Both the position numbers and the translations under genes were made by a program. A stretch of 64,000 nt of DNA from Roseomonas gilardii subsp. gilardii (GTDB taxonomy: Bacteria > Pseudomonadota > Alphaproteobacteria > Acetobacterales > Acetobacteraceae). The notes under the pieces were generated by a model. The model was not told where the DNA came from. It saw only the letters and a program-made list of their open reading frames with translations, and did no database searches. This document shows, piece after piece, positions 8,661 through 18,030 of the stretch (position 1 is its first letter; the number at the start of each line of letters is the position of its first letter). Where the stretch lies: NCBI RefSeq assembly GCF_023078375.1, contig NZ_CP095554.1, positions 1,116,001 to 1,180,000 of the forward strand. The letters run 5' to 3'.

Positions 8661-10409
8661 ATGGTTGGGATCTGGAAGACCGGGCTGCTCTGCCTGGCAG
8701 CCGCCACCGGACTGGCGGGCATGAGAGGCGCGGAAGCGCAGACCATCTACCCGATCGACCGGGCGGAGATCCTGGCCGGCAGCCGCTTCGACCTGAAGGT
8801 GGAGTTCCCCGGGGTGGTGGCGCAGGACAAGCTGCGCGTCACCATCAACGGGCGCGACGTCCAGTCGGTGCTGGGCCGCGCGCCGGAATTCATCGAGCGC
8901 GAGGACGGCAAGGCGGCCTCCAGTGTCCTGCTGCGGGATGCGAGCCTCGCCACCCCCGGCGTCTACACCGCGACCGCCACCGACGGCACCCAGACCGCCA
9001 GCGTCACCTGGCAGGTCTATGCCGGCAACGGGCGCCAGGCCCGCAACGTCATCCTCTTCGTCGGCGACGGCATGACGGTCGCCAACGTGACCGCCGCACG
9101 CATCCTGTCCCGCGGCATCCGGGAGGGCCGCTACGACGGCCGCCTGACCATCGACAACTTCCCCGCCATGGCCACGGTCGGCACTTCCGGCGTGGACAGC
9201 ATCGCGACCGACAGCGCCAACTCGGCCGCCGCCTATAACACCGGCCACAAATCGGCGGTGAACGCGCTGAACGTCTATCCCAGCCGCGCCGCCGACACCC
9301 TGGCCCATCCCAAGGTGGAGACGCTCGCCAGCATCGTGCAGCGCACCCGCGGCATGTCGGTCGGCGCGGTGACCAACACCGAGATCCAGGACGCCACCCC
9401 GGCCGCGGTCTTCGCCCATACCCGCCGCCGCTCCGACTACATCCCCATCACCGACCAGATGCTCGACAGCGGCGTGGACGTGCTGATGGGCGGCGGCTCC
9501 GCCTCCCTCCTGCCGCGCTCGGTCGCCGGCTCGCGCCGGTCGGACGAGCGCAACATGCTCGACGCCTTCCGCCAGCAGGGCTACGCCTTCGCCGAAACGG
9601 CGGGCGGCCTGGCCGAGGCCGCGGCGCAGCCCGAGACCCGCCGCCTGCTCGGCCTGTTCAACCTGGGCAACATGGACGGCGCGCTGGACCGCCGCGTGCT
9701 GCACCGCGGCACCACCGAACGCTTCCCGCAGCAGCCGGACCTGACCGAGCAGGTGCGCGCCGCGCTGCAGGTGCTCTCGCGCAACCCGGCCGGCTTCTAC
9801 CTGATGGTGGAGAGTGGGCTGATCGACAAGGCGAACCACCCGCTGGACTGGGAGCGGGCGGTGTTCGACACCATCATGCTGGACAACGCGGTGAAGGTGG
9901 CGCGCGACTGGGCGGCCGACCGCAACGACACGCTGATCATCGTGGTGCCGGATCACACCCACGGCATGTCGATCATGGGCACGGTGGACGACAACAAGCC
10001 CGGCCCGCTGATGCGCGACAAGGTGGGCGTCTATCAGGATGCGGGCTTCCCGAACTATCCCCCGCCGGATGCCGACCACTATCCGACCCGGGTCGATGTC
10101 AGCCGCCGCCTGGCCGTCTTCTACAGCGCCACGCCGGACTACTGCGAGACCTTCCGCCCCAGCCTGGACGGCCAGCGCGTGCCGGCGGTGAAGAAGGGCG
10201 ACATCTACGTCGCCAACGAGAAGCTCTGCGAGCAGCCGGGCGCGCAGCGGCGCGAGGGCGTCCTGCCGCGCACCGCTGATACCGGCGTGCATGCGGTGGA
10301 TGACGGCATCCTCCGCGCCTGGGGTCCGGGCAGCGAGCGCTTCCATGGCTTCGTGGACAACACCTATGTCTTCCGCGGCATGGCCGAGGCGCTGGGGCTT
10401 GGCCAGTAG
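8661..10409 (+). CDS. alkaline phosphatase (PhoA superfamily), secreted
   Basis: A 582-residue metal-dependent phosphomonoesterase. The start at ATG 8661 gives a clear Sec signal (hydrophobic LLCLAAATGLAG, ending GAEA); ATG 8598 lies in frame upstream but would bury that signal. Residues of about 27-125 form a beta-rich N-terminal domain, followed by the catalytic domain: metal ligand Asp in FVGDGMT (about 136), Ser nucleophile in TDSANSAAAYNTGHK (about 184), VESGLIDKANH, VPDHTHGMS and a late His in DTGVHAVDDG. All key positions look intact. It would release phosphate from organic esters in the periplasm. No convincing Pho box was found in 8411-8660. Confidence 0.9.
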   Translation: MVGIWKTGLLCLAAATGLAGMRGAEAQTIYPIDRAEILAGSRFDLKVEFPGVVAQDKLRVTINGRDVQSVLGRAPEFIEREDGKAASSVLLRDASLATPGVYTATATDGTQTASVTWQVYAGNGRQARNVILFVGDGMTVANVTAARILSRGIREGRYDGRLTIDNFPAMATVGTSGVDSIATDSANSAAAYNTGHKSAVNALNVYPSRAADTLAHPKVETLASIVQRTRGMSVGAVTNTEIQDATPAAVFAHTRRRSDYIPITDQMLDSGVDVLMGGGSASLLPRSVAGSRRSDERNMLDAFRQQGYAFAETAGGLAEAAAQPETRRLLGLFNLGNMDGALDRRVLHRGTTERFPQQPDLTEQVRAALQVLSRNPAGFYLMVESGLIDKANHPLDWERAVFDTIMLDNAVKVARDWAADRNDTLIIVVPDHTHGMSIMGTVDDNKPGPLMRDKVGVYQDAGFPNYPPPDADHYPTRVDVSRRLAVFYSATPDYCETFRPSLDGQRVPAVKKGDIYVANEKLCEQPGAQRREGVLPRTADTGVHAVDDGILRAWGPGSERFHGFVDNTYVFRGMAEALGLGQ

Positions 10410-10428
10410 GGGCTTGGCCGGCAGCCAC

Positions 10429-10863
10429 ATGCTCGGCCGGCGCGCCATGTTCGGCGCGCCGGCCCTCCTGCTGCCGGGCTCCGCCCGGGCGGCGCCGGAG
10501 CGGCTCGGCTTCGACGAGCTCTACGGCACCTGGAGCGTCACCGGCCTGCGCTTCTCCGACAAGGTGCAGCGCCTCGCCGGTCGGATCGTCTCCCTGCGCG
10601 GCTACATGGCCCCGCCGCTTTCCGCCGAGGCGATCTTCTTCGTGTTGACCCGCGAGCCCATGTCGATCTGCCCCTTCTGCTCCTCCGACGCGGAATGGCC
10701 TCCGGACATCCTGGTGGTCTACCTGCGCCGCCGTGCCCTGCCGCTTGATCCCTCGGAACGGATCGAGGTGACCGGCCGGCTGGAAACCGGCTCCTGGACC
10801 GATCCGGAAACCGGCTTCGTCAGCCAGCTCCGCCTGCGCGACGCGGAATTCGCCCGTGCCTGA
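10429..10863 (+). CDS. DUF3299-like exported protein of a Zrg-type ABC locus
   Basis: A 144-residue exported protein (or 138 from ATG 10447) with a signal-like start RRAMFGAPALLLPGSARA. The body has LAGRIVSLRGYMAPPL, then a CPFC pair followed by WPPDILVVYLRR. This layout (a GYM-P motif, cysteines, then prolines before a beta strand) resembles DUF3299 proteins. Such proteins accompany ATPase/permease pairs in Zur-controlled loci such as Vibrio zrgABCDE and Pseudomonas PA4063-PA4066. The family link is from motif memory, not a search. It overlaps the next gene by 8 bp, so it is translationally coupled to the ATPase. A role in metal handling in the periplasm is inferred. Confidence 0.6.
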   Translation: MLGRRAMFGAPALLLPGSARAAPERLGFDELYGTWSVTGLRFSDKVQRLAGRIVSLRGYMAPPLSAEAIFFVLTREPMSICPFCSSDAEWPPDILVVYLRRRALPLDPSERIEVTGRLETGSWTDPETGFVSQLRLRDAEFARA

Positions 10864-11584
10864 AAGCCTGTCCGAGCGCCTCTCCGCTCCCGCCGCCCGC
10901 CCCGCCGCCGGCGCGCTGTCCGTGCGCGGGCTGGTGCTGGGCGTGGCCGAGCGCGGCGCCGCGCCGCGCCGGCTGCTGGAGATCCCTGCGCTGGATCTGC
11001 CGGCCGGGGCCAGCCTGGGCATCGCCGGCCCATCGGGGTCCGGCAAGACCACCCTGCTGCACGCCCTGACCGGCATCGCCCAGCCACTCGCCGGCCACAT
11101 CGCCTGGGGCGGGACGGAGCTGACCGCCCTGCCGCCCGCCGGCCGCGACGCCTGGCGGCGGCGCCATGTCGGCATGGTCTTCCAGGAGTTCCATCTGATC
11201 GACGGGCTGGACGCGCTGGGCAACGTGCTGCTGCCCATCCGCTTCACCCGCTGGGCCCCCACGGCGGAGGAAGCCGCGGCCGCCGTGGCGCTGCTCCGCC
11301 GGCTGGGCCTGCCCGCCGGGCACCAGCCCGTCGCCGCGCTCAGCCGGGGGGAACGGCAGCGTGTCGCCCTGGCCCGCGCCCTGCTCGGCCGCCCCGCGGT
11401 GCTGGTCGCCGACGAGCCCACCGCCAGCCTGGACGATGCCGCCGCCGCCACGGTCGCCACGCTGCTGCTGGATCTGGCGGCGGAGGCTGGCGCCACCCTG
11501 CTGGCCGCCAGCCACGACCCACGCCTGCTGGACCGGCTGGAACAGCGTGGCCGGATCGAGGGCGGTGCCCTCCTCCTCCCATGA
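10856..11584 (+). CDS. ABC transporter ATPase, LolD/MacB type
   Basis: A 242-residue ABC nucleotide-binding protein starting at GTG 10856 inside the end of the preceding gene. Walker A is GPSGSGKTT (about residues 58-66), the Q-loop is GMVFQEFHLIDGLDALGNVLL, the signature reads LSRGERQRVALARAL, Walker B is VLVADEP, and the H-switch is ASHDPRLL. The signature has SRGE in place of the usual SGGE. The pattern matches ATPases paired with FtsX-like permeases, and such a permease follows at 11652. Together with the upstream DUF3299-like protein this forms a three-gene system that probably uses ATP to drive work across the inner membrane rather than simple import. Confidence 0.88.
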   Translation: MPESLSERLSAPAARPAAGALSVRGLVLGVAERGAAPRRLLEIPALDLPAGASLGIAGPSGSGKTTLLHALTGIAQPLAGHIAWGGTELTALPPAGRDAWRRRHVGMVFQEFHLIDGLDALGNVLLPIRFTRWAPTAEEAAAAVALLRRLGLPAGHQPVAALSRGERQRVALARALLGRPAVLVADEPTASLDDAAAATVATLLLDLAAEAGATLLAASHDPRLLDRLEQRGRIEGGALLLP

Positions 11585-11651
11585 CGGCCCCTCCTGGTGA
11601 GCCCCTCCCTGGCGAACCGTCCTCCGATGAATCGCGCGCGATGAAGCGACC

Positions 11652-12872
11652 ATGATGAATCCCTGGCCCGTCGCCCTGGCCTCGCTGCGCCGCCGTCCCT
11701 GGACGGCGGCGGCACTCTCCCTGCTGGTCGCCCTTTCCGTCGCGCTGGGCGTGGCGGTGGGGGCGGTGGAACGCGGCGTGCAGGCCGGCTCCATCCGTGC
11801 CGTCTCCGGCTTCGACCTGGTCATCGGCGCGCCAGGCAGCCCGACCCAGCTCGTCCTCGCCACCGTCTTCCTGCGCCCCGACGCCGTCCCGCTGATGCCC
11901 GGCACGGTGTTGAGCCGCCTCCAGGCGGAAAAAGGCATCGCCTGGTCCTCGCCGATCGGCTTCGGCGACAACTGGCGCGGCAACCCTGTCGTGGGCGTCA
12001 CCGAGCCTTTCGTCACCCGCGGCGGGCGCCGCCCCCTGGCCGAGGGCCGGCTCTTCGCCGAACATTTCGAGGCGGTGGCGGGCGCCGCCGTGCCGCTGCG
12101 CCCCGGTGAGGAATTCACCCCCGGCCATGGGCGCCATGTCGATCCGGACGAGGCGGAGGGGCATGGCCACGAGCACAGCCACTACCGGGTGGTCGGCAGG
12201 CTGCCGCCGCAGGGCAATGCCTGGGACCGCGCCATCCTGGTGCCCATCGAGAGCGTCTGGGAACTGCACGGCCTGGGCAATGGCCATGGCGAGGAGGCGG
12301 AGGACGAGGAGCGCCTCGGCCCTCCCTGGACCGACCCGCCCGGCGTGCCGGCGGTGGTGGTCACGCCGGTCGGGGTGGCCGATGCCTACCGCCTGCGCTC
12401 CGCCTTTCGCGGGCCGGACAGCACGGCGGTCTTCCCGGCCGAGGTCCTGGTGCCGCTGCTGCACGTGCTGGGCGACGTGCGCGACCTGATGGGCGGCATG
12501 GCCTGGGCCTGCACGGTGCTGGTGCTGCTGGCGGTGTTCCTCTCGCTCTCCGCCCTGCTGGCCACGCGGCGGCGGGACTTCGCCACGCTGCGGGCGATCG
12601 GCGCGCCACCCCTTTATGTACTGGCCACCGTCTGGGTGGAGATGGGCGTGATCCTCTGCGCCGGGGCGATCGCCGGCCTGGGCCTGGGGCTGGGCCTCGC
12701 CGTCCTCCTCGCCCGGCTGGCCGCGCCCGACCTGTCCTTCAGCCTGGGCATCCGCCCGGACTGGGAGGACCTGCTGCTGCCGGGCGTGGCCGGGGTGCTC
12801 GGCCTGCTCGCCGCCCTGCTGCCCGCCTTCGCCACCAGCCGCCGCCCGGTCGAGGCCGACCTGCGCCACTGA
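11652..12872 (+). CDS. FtsX/MacB-like ABC permease with histidine-rich periplasmic loop
   Basis: A 406-residue permease with one N-terminal helix (about 18-38), a large periplasmic domain, and three C-terminal helices from about 270, the FtsX topology. LLATRRRDFATLRAIGAPP is the usual FtsX-domain start. The periplasmic domain carries a His/Asp/Glu-rich stretch around residues 158-177 (HGRHVDPDEAEGHGHEHSH) that could bind zinc or another divalent metal. This supports the comparison with Zur-linked PA4063-PA4066/Zrg systems. The separate His-rich DUF2796 protein of those loci is absent here; the loop may take its place. No Zur box was identified. Confidence 0.8.
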   Translation: MMNPWPVALASLRRRPWTAAALSLLVALSVALGVAVGAVERGVQAGSIRAVSGFDLVIGAPGSPTQLVLATVFLRPDAVPLMPGTVLSRLQAEKGIAWSSPIGFGDNWRGNPVVGVTEPFVTRGGRRPLAEGRLFAEHFEAVAGAAVPLRPGEEFTPGHGRHVDPDEAEGHGHEHSHYRVVGRLPPQGNAWDRAILVPIESVWELHGLGNGHGEEAEDEERLGPPWTDPPGVPAVVVTPVGVADAYRLRSAFRGPDSTAVFPAEVLVPLLHVLGDVRDLMGGMAWACTVLVLLAVFLSLSALLATRRRDFATLRAIGAPPLYVLATVWVEMGVILCAGAIAGLGLGLGLAVLLARLAAPDLSFSLGIRPDWEDLLLPGVAGVLGLLAALLPAFATSRRPVEADLRH

Positions 12873-12915
12873 CCGACACAGGGCGGCACTTTCTGGTCCG
12901 TCATTCTCCGGTGCC

Positions 12916-12945
12916 CGCCCTGGCTCCCACCGCCCTGGCTCCCAC
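12916..12945. repeat. 15-bp perfect tandem duplication
   Basis: CGCCCTGGCTCCCAC occurs twice in direct succession in the 124-bp gap before the antiporter gene. It looks like a slippage duplication; no function is evident. Confidence 0.75.
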
Positions 12946-12996
12946 CGCCCCCGAACGCCTAAGCTCCGCCCCGCACCGGCAGGAAAGGGCACGCGG

Positions 12997-14860
12997 ATGG
13001 CGGCGGAAGAAGGCTATGTCGCGGACCTCGCCCCGGTCGTCATCCTGCTCGGCGCGGCGGTGGTGGCGGTGCCAGTCTTCCGCCGCCTGGGCCTGGGCTC
13101 CGTGCTCGGCTACCTCGCCGCCGGCCTCGCCATAGGCCCCTTCGGCCTGCGCCTCGTCGCCGAACCCGGGGCGGTGCTGCACATCGCCGAACTCGGCGTC
13201 GTCATGTTCCTCTTCATCATCGGGCTGGAAATGCAGCCCTCCCGCCTCTGGGGCCTGCGGCGGGAGATCTTCGGCCTCGGCGTCGCCCAGGTCTGCGCCT
13301 GCGGCGCCGTGCTCACCGCCATCCTCTGGCTCGCCGGCTTCGCCCCCGCCGTGGCCTTCGTGGCCGCCATGGGCTTCGTCCTGTCCTCCACCGCCATCGC
13401 CATGCAGGTGCTGGAGGAACAGGGGGAGGTCTCCACCCCCGCCGGGCAGCGCATCGTTTCCATCCTGCTGCTGGAGGATCTGGCCATCGTGCCGCTCCTC
13501 GCCCTGGTCGCGATCCTCGCCCCCGGGCATGAGGCGGAGGGCTCGCGCTGGGCCTCCATCGGCCTCGCCCTGCTCTCGCTCGCCGCCCTGGTCGCGGCCG
13601 GCCGCTGGCTGCTCAACCCGATGTTCGCCCTGCTCGCCCGCGCCGGGGCGCGGGAGGTGATGACCGCCGCCGCCCTGCTCGTCGTCCTCGGTGCTGCGCT
13701 GGCCATGGAGCTCGGCGGCCTTTCCATGGCCATGGGCGCCTTCCTGGCCGGCGTCCTGCTCTCGGAATCCACCTTCCGACACCAGCTCGAAACCGATATC
13801 GAGCCCTTCCGCGGCATCCTGCTCGGCCTCTTCTTCATGGGCGTCGGCATGAGCCTCGACCTCGGCGTGCTGCGCAGCGACGGCCTGCTCATCCTGGCCG
13901 GCGTGGTCGTGCTGATGCTGGCCAAGTCCGCCATGGTCTTCCTCGTCGCCCGCCTCTCCGGCGCCGGGACGCGGGAGGCCGTGCGCCGCGCCGCCGTGCT
14001 CGCCCAGGGCGGCGAGTTCGCCTTCGTGCTCTATGCCGCCGCCGGTGCCGCCGGGCTGGTCGATGCCCGCACCGGCGCGATGCTCACCGCCCTCGTCATC
14101 CTCTCCATGGCGCTCACCCCGCTCGCCGTGCTGCTGGCGGAGAAATGGCCGGAACGCGCCACGCCCTCGATGGAGGGCATCGAGCGGCTGTGCCGATTCC
14201 CTGCATGGCGACGCGCTGATCATCGGCTTCGGCCGCTTCGGCCAGGTCGCCAGCCAGGCCCTGCTGGCGCGGGGCTTCACCGTCTCCACCATCGAGACGG
14301 ATGTGGAGATGATCCGCGCCGCCGCCCGCTTCGGCTTCCAGGTCTATTACGGCGATGGCACCCGCCTCGACGTGCTGCGCACCTCCGGCGCCGGCCGTGC
14401 CCGCGCCATCCTGGTCTGCACCGCCGACCGCGCCACCACCGACCGCATCGTCACCCTGGCGCAGGAGGAATTCCCCCAGGCGAAGCTCTATGTCCGCGCC
14501 TATGACCGCGGCCACACGCTGGAGCTCATCAAGCGCGACGTGGACTTCGAGATCCGAGAAACCTTCGACGGCGCCCTCGCCATGGGCCGCGCCGCGCTGG
14601 AGGGGCTCGACGTGCCGGAGGAGGAGGCCGCCGAGATCACCGCCGAGGTCCGCCGCCGCGACCGCCAGCGCCTGGACATCCAGCTCTGCGACGGGCTGCT
14701 CGCCGGGCAGGAGCTGATGTACGGCAACCGCCCCGTCCCCGGCCCGCTCACCCCGCCGCGCCGGCTTGGCCAGGCCCTCAACCCGGAGGCCGAGGCCGCC
14801 ATGCGCGCCGCCGAGAACGCCCGCGCCGCGGAAGGCACCGCCGCCGGGGGCAGGGACTGA
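12997..14860 (+). pseudogene. KefB/KefC-type CPA2 cation:proton antiporter, frameshifted
   Basis: Reads as a glutathione-gated-type K+/H+ antiporter: a membrane domain of about 12 helices with GVVMFLFIIGLEMQPSRLW and AMGFVLSSTAIAMQVL, then a cytoplasmic TrkA-N (RCK) domain with the nucleotide motif GFGRFGQVASQALLARG, and a short tail. The frame from 12997 runs to ERL at about 14190, then shifts by +1; the RCK half continues in the next frame to 14860. Removing one base near CTGTGCC (14188-14194) joins the halves into 620 residues, normal for KefB/C. This break is not in a homopolymer. Uncorrected, the regulatory domain would be lost. Confidence 0.83.
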
Positions 14861-14862
14861 TC

Positions 14863-15182
14863 CGCCCTGGCGCCCGTGGCCCGGGGGGAAGGCTCCGCCT
14901 TCGCCCCCGATACCCCCATCCGCCAGGACGCTGCGCGCCCTGGACCCGGTTCGTTGGCGCCTGCTGCGGCCGGATCGCGCCGGAGAGCTTGGCTCTCCGG
15001 CGACTGCGGCCGCCACGAGCGCGGGCATGGTGTTTTCCTCCTTGAGTGCCCCACCTGTCCGCCGCGCTTCGGGATGAAGCCGCGGGGTTGGCGATCACCA
15101 CCCAGAGCCAGCTCCCGGGGTCCAGGGCCCGCAGGGTCCTGGCGGAGTGGGGGCCGGGGGGAGAGGCAGGGCCTCTCCCCCG
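14863..15182 (-). repeat. dispersed structured intergenic element, copy B
   Basis: Copy B fills most of the convergent gap between the antiporter and ampG genes. Outer hairpin GGGGGGAAGGC / GCCTTCGCCCC at 14883-14908. Proximal arm CCAGGACGC / GCGCCCTGG (14923-14943). Core stem CGCCGGAGAGC / GCTCTCCGGCG around TTG (14978-15002). The A-rich segment is degenerate (GTGTTTTCCTCC on this strand). Distal arm CCAGGGCCC / GGGTCCTGG (15121-15141), and the outer hairpin GGGGGAGAGGC / GCCTCTCCCCC ends near 15181. The middle (15045-15110) diverges from other copies. Confidence 0.8.
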
Positions 15183-15220
15183 CCGCCGGCCGGCAAAGGC
15201 CCGGGCGCGGGCGGGCCGGT

Positions 15221-16480
15221 CTACTCCGCCGGTTCCGCCAGCGCGACCTTCGGCGCCGGTGGCAGGCGGCGCAGCAGGTAGAGCATCAGCACCATGGCCG
15301 GCAGCGCCGCCAGGGTGGTCATAACGAAGAAGCTCTCCCAGCCCAGCCGGGCGGCGAGCCAGCCGGAGGAGCCGCCGATCGTGTGCAGCGGCAGGGCGGC
15401 CAGCGAGGACAGCAGCGCATACTGGGTCGCGGTGAAGGAGCGGCTGGTCAGGCTGCCGAGATAGGTGAGGAAGGCCGCGTCGGCGAGGCCGCCGGTCACG
15501 TTCTCCACCCCCACCTGCAGCCACAGCATCCCCATGTCGTGCCCGGCCCGCGCCAGCGCGACATACATCAGGTTGGACAGCATCTGCCCCAGCCCGGTGA
15601 TCACCAGCGCCCTGGCCACGCCGATGCGCCGGATCAGCCAGCCGCCCGCCAGCGCGCCGAGCAGCGTCGCGAAGAGCCCGAAGACCGAGGAGACCTGCGC
15701 CACGTCGAGGCGCGAGAAGCCCAGCTCGCGATAGAAGGGCGTGGTCATCACATGCGCCAGCGCCTCCCCCAGCTTGTAGAGCGAGACGAAGCCCAGGATC
15801 GCCAGCCAGGCCGGCCGCCGCATGAAGTCCAGGAACGGGTCCACCATGCCCGAGCGCATCCGCCGGGCCCAGGGCAGCGCCCGCAGCGGCGCCTCCGCCG
15901 GGCGCGGTGCGAAGGCGGTGGCGACGAAGCCCACCATCAGGATCAGCGCGGCGCACATGGCATAGGCGCCGGCCCAGCCCGCGAAGCCCACCGTCGCCAG
16001 CGCCCCGGCCCCCGCCACCAGCAGCGCGCCGCGATAGCCCCAGACATAGCAGGCGAGGCCGTAGCCCTGCTGCGTCTCCTCCAGCACCTCGATGCGGTAG
16101 GCATCGACGACGATGTCCTGCGAGGCGGAAAGGAAGGCCACCAGCACGGCGAGACTGGCCATCCAGCCCGGATGCGCCACCGGGTCGGTCAGCCCCACGC
16201 CCAGGATGGCCAGCGCCAGCAGCGGCTGGATCGTCCCCAGCCAGCCGCGCCGCTGCCCCCAGCGCCGGAACAGCGGCGGCGCCGCCTGGTCCAGCAGCGG
16301 CGACCACAGGAACTTCAGCGAATAGGACAGGCCGATCAGCGCCGTCAGCCCGATGGCGGTCAGGTCCACCTGCGCCTCGGACATCCATTGCCGGAGGACG
16401 AAGGCGGTCAGCGGGAAGGGCAGCCCGGCGGAAAAGCCGAGCGCCAGCATGACGAGGAAGCGGCGGTCGATGATCTTCAC
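15221..16480 (-). CDS. ampG: AmpG-family muropeptide permease (MFS)
   Basis: A 419-residue, about 12-helix MFS protein of the AmpG family, which imports anhydro-muropeptides for cell-wall recycling. Seen: the start IIDRRFLVMLALGFSAGLP, the block WMSEAQVDLTAIGLTALIG, YSLKFLWSPLLDQ, SQDIVVDAYRIEVL and VENVTGGLADAAFLTYL, all characteristic of AmpG. GTG at 16480 is preferred as start (VKIIDRR); a TTG at 16498 is in frame upstream. A lytic transglycosylase that could release the substrates lies at 18421, not in the same operon. Nearby recycling enzymes were not seen. Confidence 0.88.
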   Translation of the reverse strand: MKIIDRRFLVMLALGFSAGLPFPLTAFVLRQWMSEAQVDLTAIGLTALIGLSYSLKFLWSPLLDQAAPPLFRRWGQRRGWLGTIQPLLALAILGVGLTDPVAHPGWMASLAVLVAFLSASQDIVVDAYRIEVLEETQQGYGLACYVWGYRGALLVAGAGALATVGFAGWAGAYAMCAALILMVGFVATAFAPRPAEAPLRALPWARRMRSGMVDPFLDFMRRPAWLAILGFVSLYKLGEALAHVMTTPFYRELGFSRLDVAQVSSVFGLFATLLGALAGGWLIRRIGVARALVITGLGQMLSNLMYVALARAGHDMGMLWLQVGVENVTGGLADAAFLTYLGSLTSRSFTATQYALLSSLAALPLHTIGGSSGWLAARLGWESFFVMTTLAALPAMVLMLYLLRRLPPAPKVALAEPAE

Positions 16481-16560
16481 CGCCCCAGCCTGCCCCAACC
16501 GGCCCGCCGCTGGAAGCGCCGCGCCGTCCTGGCCGGGCGGATGCCGGCGGGGTGGTGGTC

Positions 16561-17154
16561 CTAGGCCAGGGCCTTGCGCGCCACCACGCGCCGGATCGGC
16601 CGGCCCGAGGACAGGCTGTCGGCCTCCTCATCCAGCAGGATGCCACCCGCCTCCAGCATCTCCAGCACCGGCCGCGGGTCGAGGGCCGCGTAGAGCCTCC
16701 CATACCCGTCCCGCCGGTCCGTCCCCTCCGTCACCCGCCAGCTCAGATAGAGCACGCCCCCGGGTACCAGGATCTCCAGCATCCGCGCCACCGCCGGCAC
16801 CACGGTGGCGGGCTCCAGATGCATGATCACCGTCTCGCAGAGGATATTGGCGAGGCTTTCCGGCGCGATCCCCTCCAGCCCGGGCAGCACCGCATGGCGG
16901 AAGCGGATCGCTGGATGCCGCCGCCGCGCCTCCGCCAGCAGGGCCTCGGAGGCGTCGAACCCTTCGGCTGGATAGCCTTGTTCCCACAGCCAGGCGGCAT
17001 CGCGCCCGCTGCCGCAGCCGATATCGGCGGTGGGGCCGGGCAGGAAGAACCGGCGCACGGCATCGTGCAGGTCGCTGGGTGCCGGCTGGGCCTCCCATTC
17101 CGCCGCGAAATCCGGCGCGACCCGGTCATAGGCGCGCAGCGTCGCCTCATCCAT
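16561..17154 (-). CDS. class I SAM-dependent methyltransferase
   Basis: A 197-residue Rossmann-fold methyltransferase. The SAM-binding motif I is TADIGCGSGRDAAWL (about residues 43-57), followed by the acidic end of strand 2 in PAEGFDASEALL. ETVIMHLEPATVV and LVPGGVLYLSWRV are later core motifs. GGAGGGGAA ahead of the ATG supports the start. Substrate unknown; such small proteins act on metabolites, tellurite or proteins. It runs in the same direction as ampG (80 bp before it) and follows the EcsC gene. Confidence 0.85.
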   Translation of the reverse strand: MDEATLRAYDRVAPDFAAEWEAQPAPSDLHDAVRRFFLPGPTADIGCGSGRDAAWLWEQGYPAEGFDASEALLAEARRRHPAIRFRHAVLPGLEGIAPESLANILCETVIMHLEPATVVPAVARMLEILVPGGVLYLSWRVTEGTDRRDGYGRLYAALDPRPVLEMLEAGGILLDEEADSLSSGRPIRRVVARKALA

Positions 17155-17217
17155 GGCTGTTCCCCTCCGCGGTTCATCCGGCCACCGGCACGTCCCCCTC
17201 CGGGCGGCGCCCCGGCT

Positions 17218-18030
17218 TCATGCCGCCATGCGCGCGTCCCGCAGTGCCTCATAGGCTTCCCGCACCGCCGAGGGCCCATGCGCGCGTTCCAGCCGCCGCA
17301 CGGTGAAATGCGCCCGCGCCACGTTCCGGAAATGCTCCAGGAAGGAGAGGTTGATCGCCGCCCCGGCCGCCGCCCCCAGCACCGGCACCGCCTGGGCCGA
17401 GAGCTTCAACCCCACCGAGGCGGCGAAGCGGCCGGCGATGCGCGCCAGGAAGCCCGGCATCACCGCCGCGCCGAGATTGGTGACCGCGTTCGGCAGCACC
17501 TGCGCCAGGGCGATGCGGGCGGCGAAATAGCTGCTCTGGGCCGGGTCGTCGTCCAGGTCCTCGCTGCCCAGGGCGAAGACCTTCAGGCACTCCGCCTGCA
17601 CCATCGGGTCGGACAGGTCCTCGCCCTGCTCCGCCGCCTCGGAGGCGATCTGGCGCAGCAGGATGGTGGTGGCGACCGGCAGTTCCGTCAGCGTCCCCGC
17701 CAGCCCGAAGGCCCCGCCCGCGACGCCCGAGGCCGCCGCCAGCCCGCGATGCAGCCAGTCCGGCGCCAGCCCATGCGGCGCCCGCCCGGGCTTCGAGCGC
17801 AGGGCCGCCTTCCAGGCGGCCTCGATCGCCCGCCGCACGGCGCCGTCCATGCCGGCCTGCAGGAATTCCGGCAGCCGGCGCTTCAGCGCGGAAACGGGCG
17901 TGCCCGCCATCGCCGCCATGCGGGCGGCGAGGGAGGGGTTCTCCAGGATCCGCACGGCCCCGGCCAGTTCGGCGCGGGCCTCGGGGGTAAGAGGCGCGGC
18001 GGTGAGGGCGGTGGAAGGGGATGTGTTCAT
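17218..18030 (-). CDS. EcsC-family protein
   Basis: A 270-residue protein fitting the EcsC family. Seen: an N-terminal helical part with SALKRRLPEFLQ, a glycine/alanine-rich hydrophobic stretch (GLAAASGVAGGAFGLAGTL), then the conserved TELPVATTILLRQIASEAA and AECLKVFALGS, and a late hydrophobic segment AVPVLGAAAGAAINLSFLEHF. The family is poorly understood; in Bacillus EcsC belongs to an ABC-transporter operon, but no such genes are here. The start at 18030 is chosen because the reading frame upstream (to 18291) is low-complexity and begins inside the promoter gap. Confidence 0.85.
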   Translation of the reverse strand: MNTSPSTALTAAPLTPEARAELAGAVRILENPSLAARMAAMAGTPVSALKRRLPEFLQAGMDGAVRRAIEAAWKAALRSKPGRAPHGLAPDWLHRGLAAASGVAGGAFGLAGTLTELPVATTILLRQIASEAAEQGEDLSDPMVQAECLKVFALGSEDLDDDPAQSSYFAARIALAQVLPNAVTNLGAAVMPGFLARIAGRFAASVGLKLSAQAVPVLGAAAGAAINLSFLEHFRNVARAHFTVRRLERAHGPSAVREAYEALRDARMAA

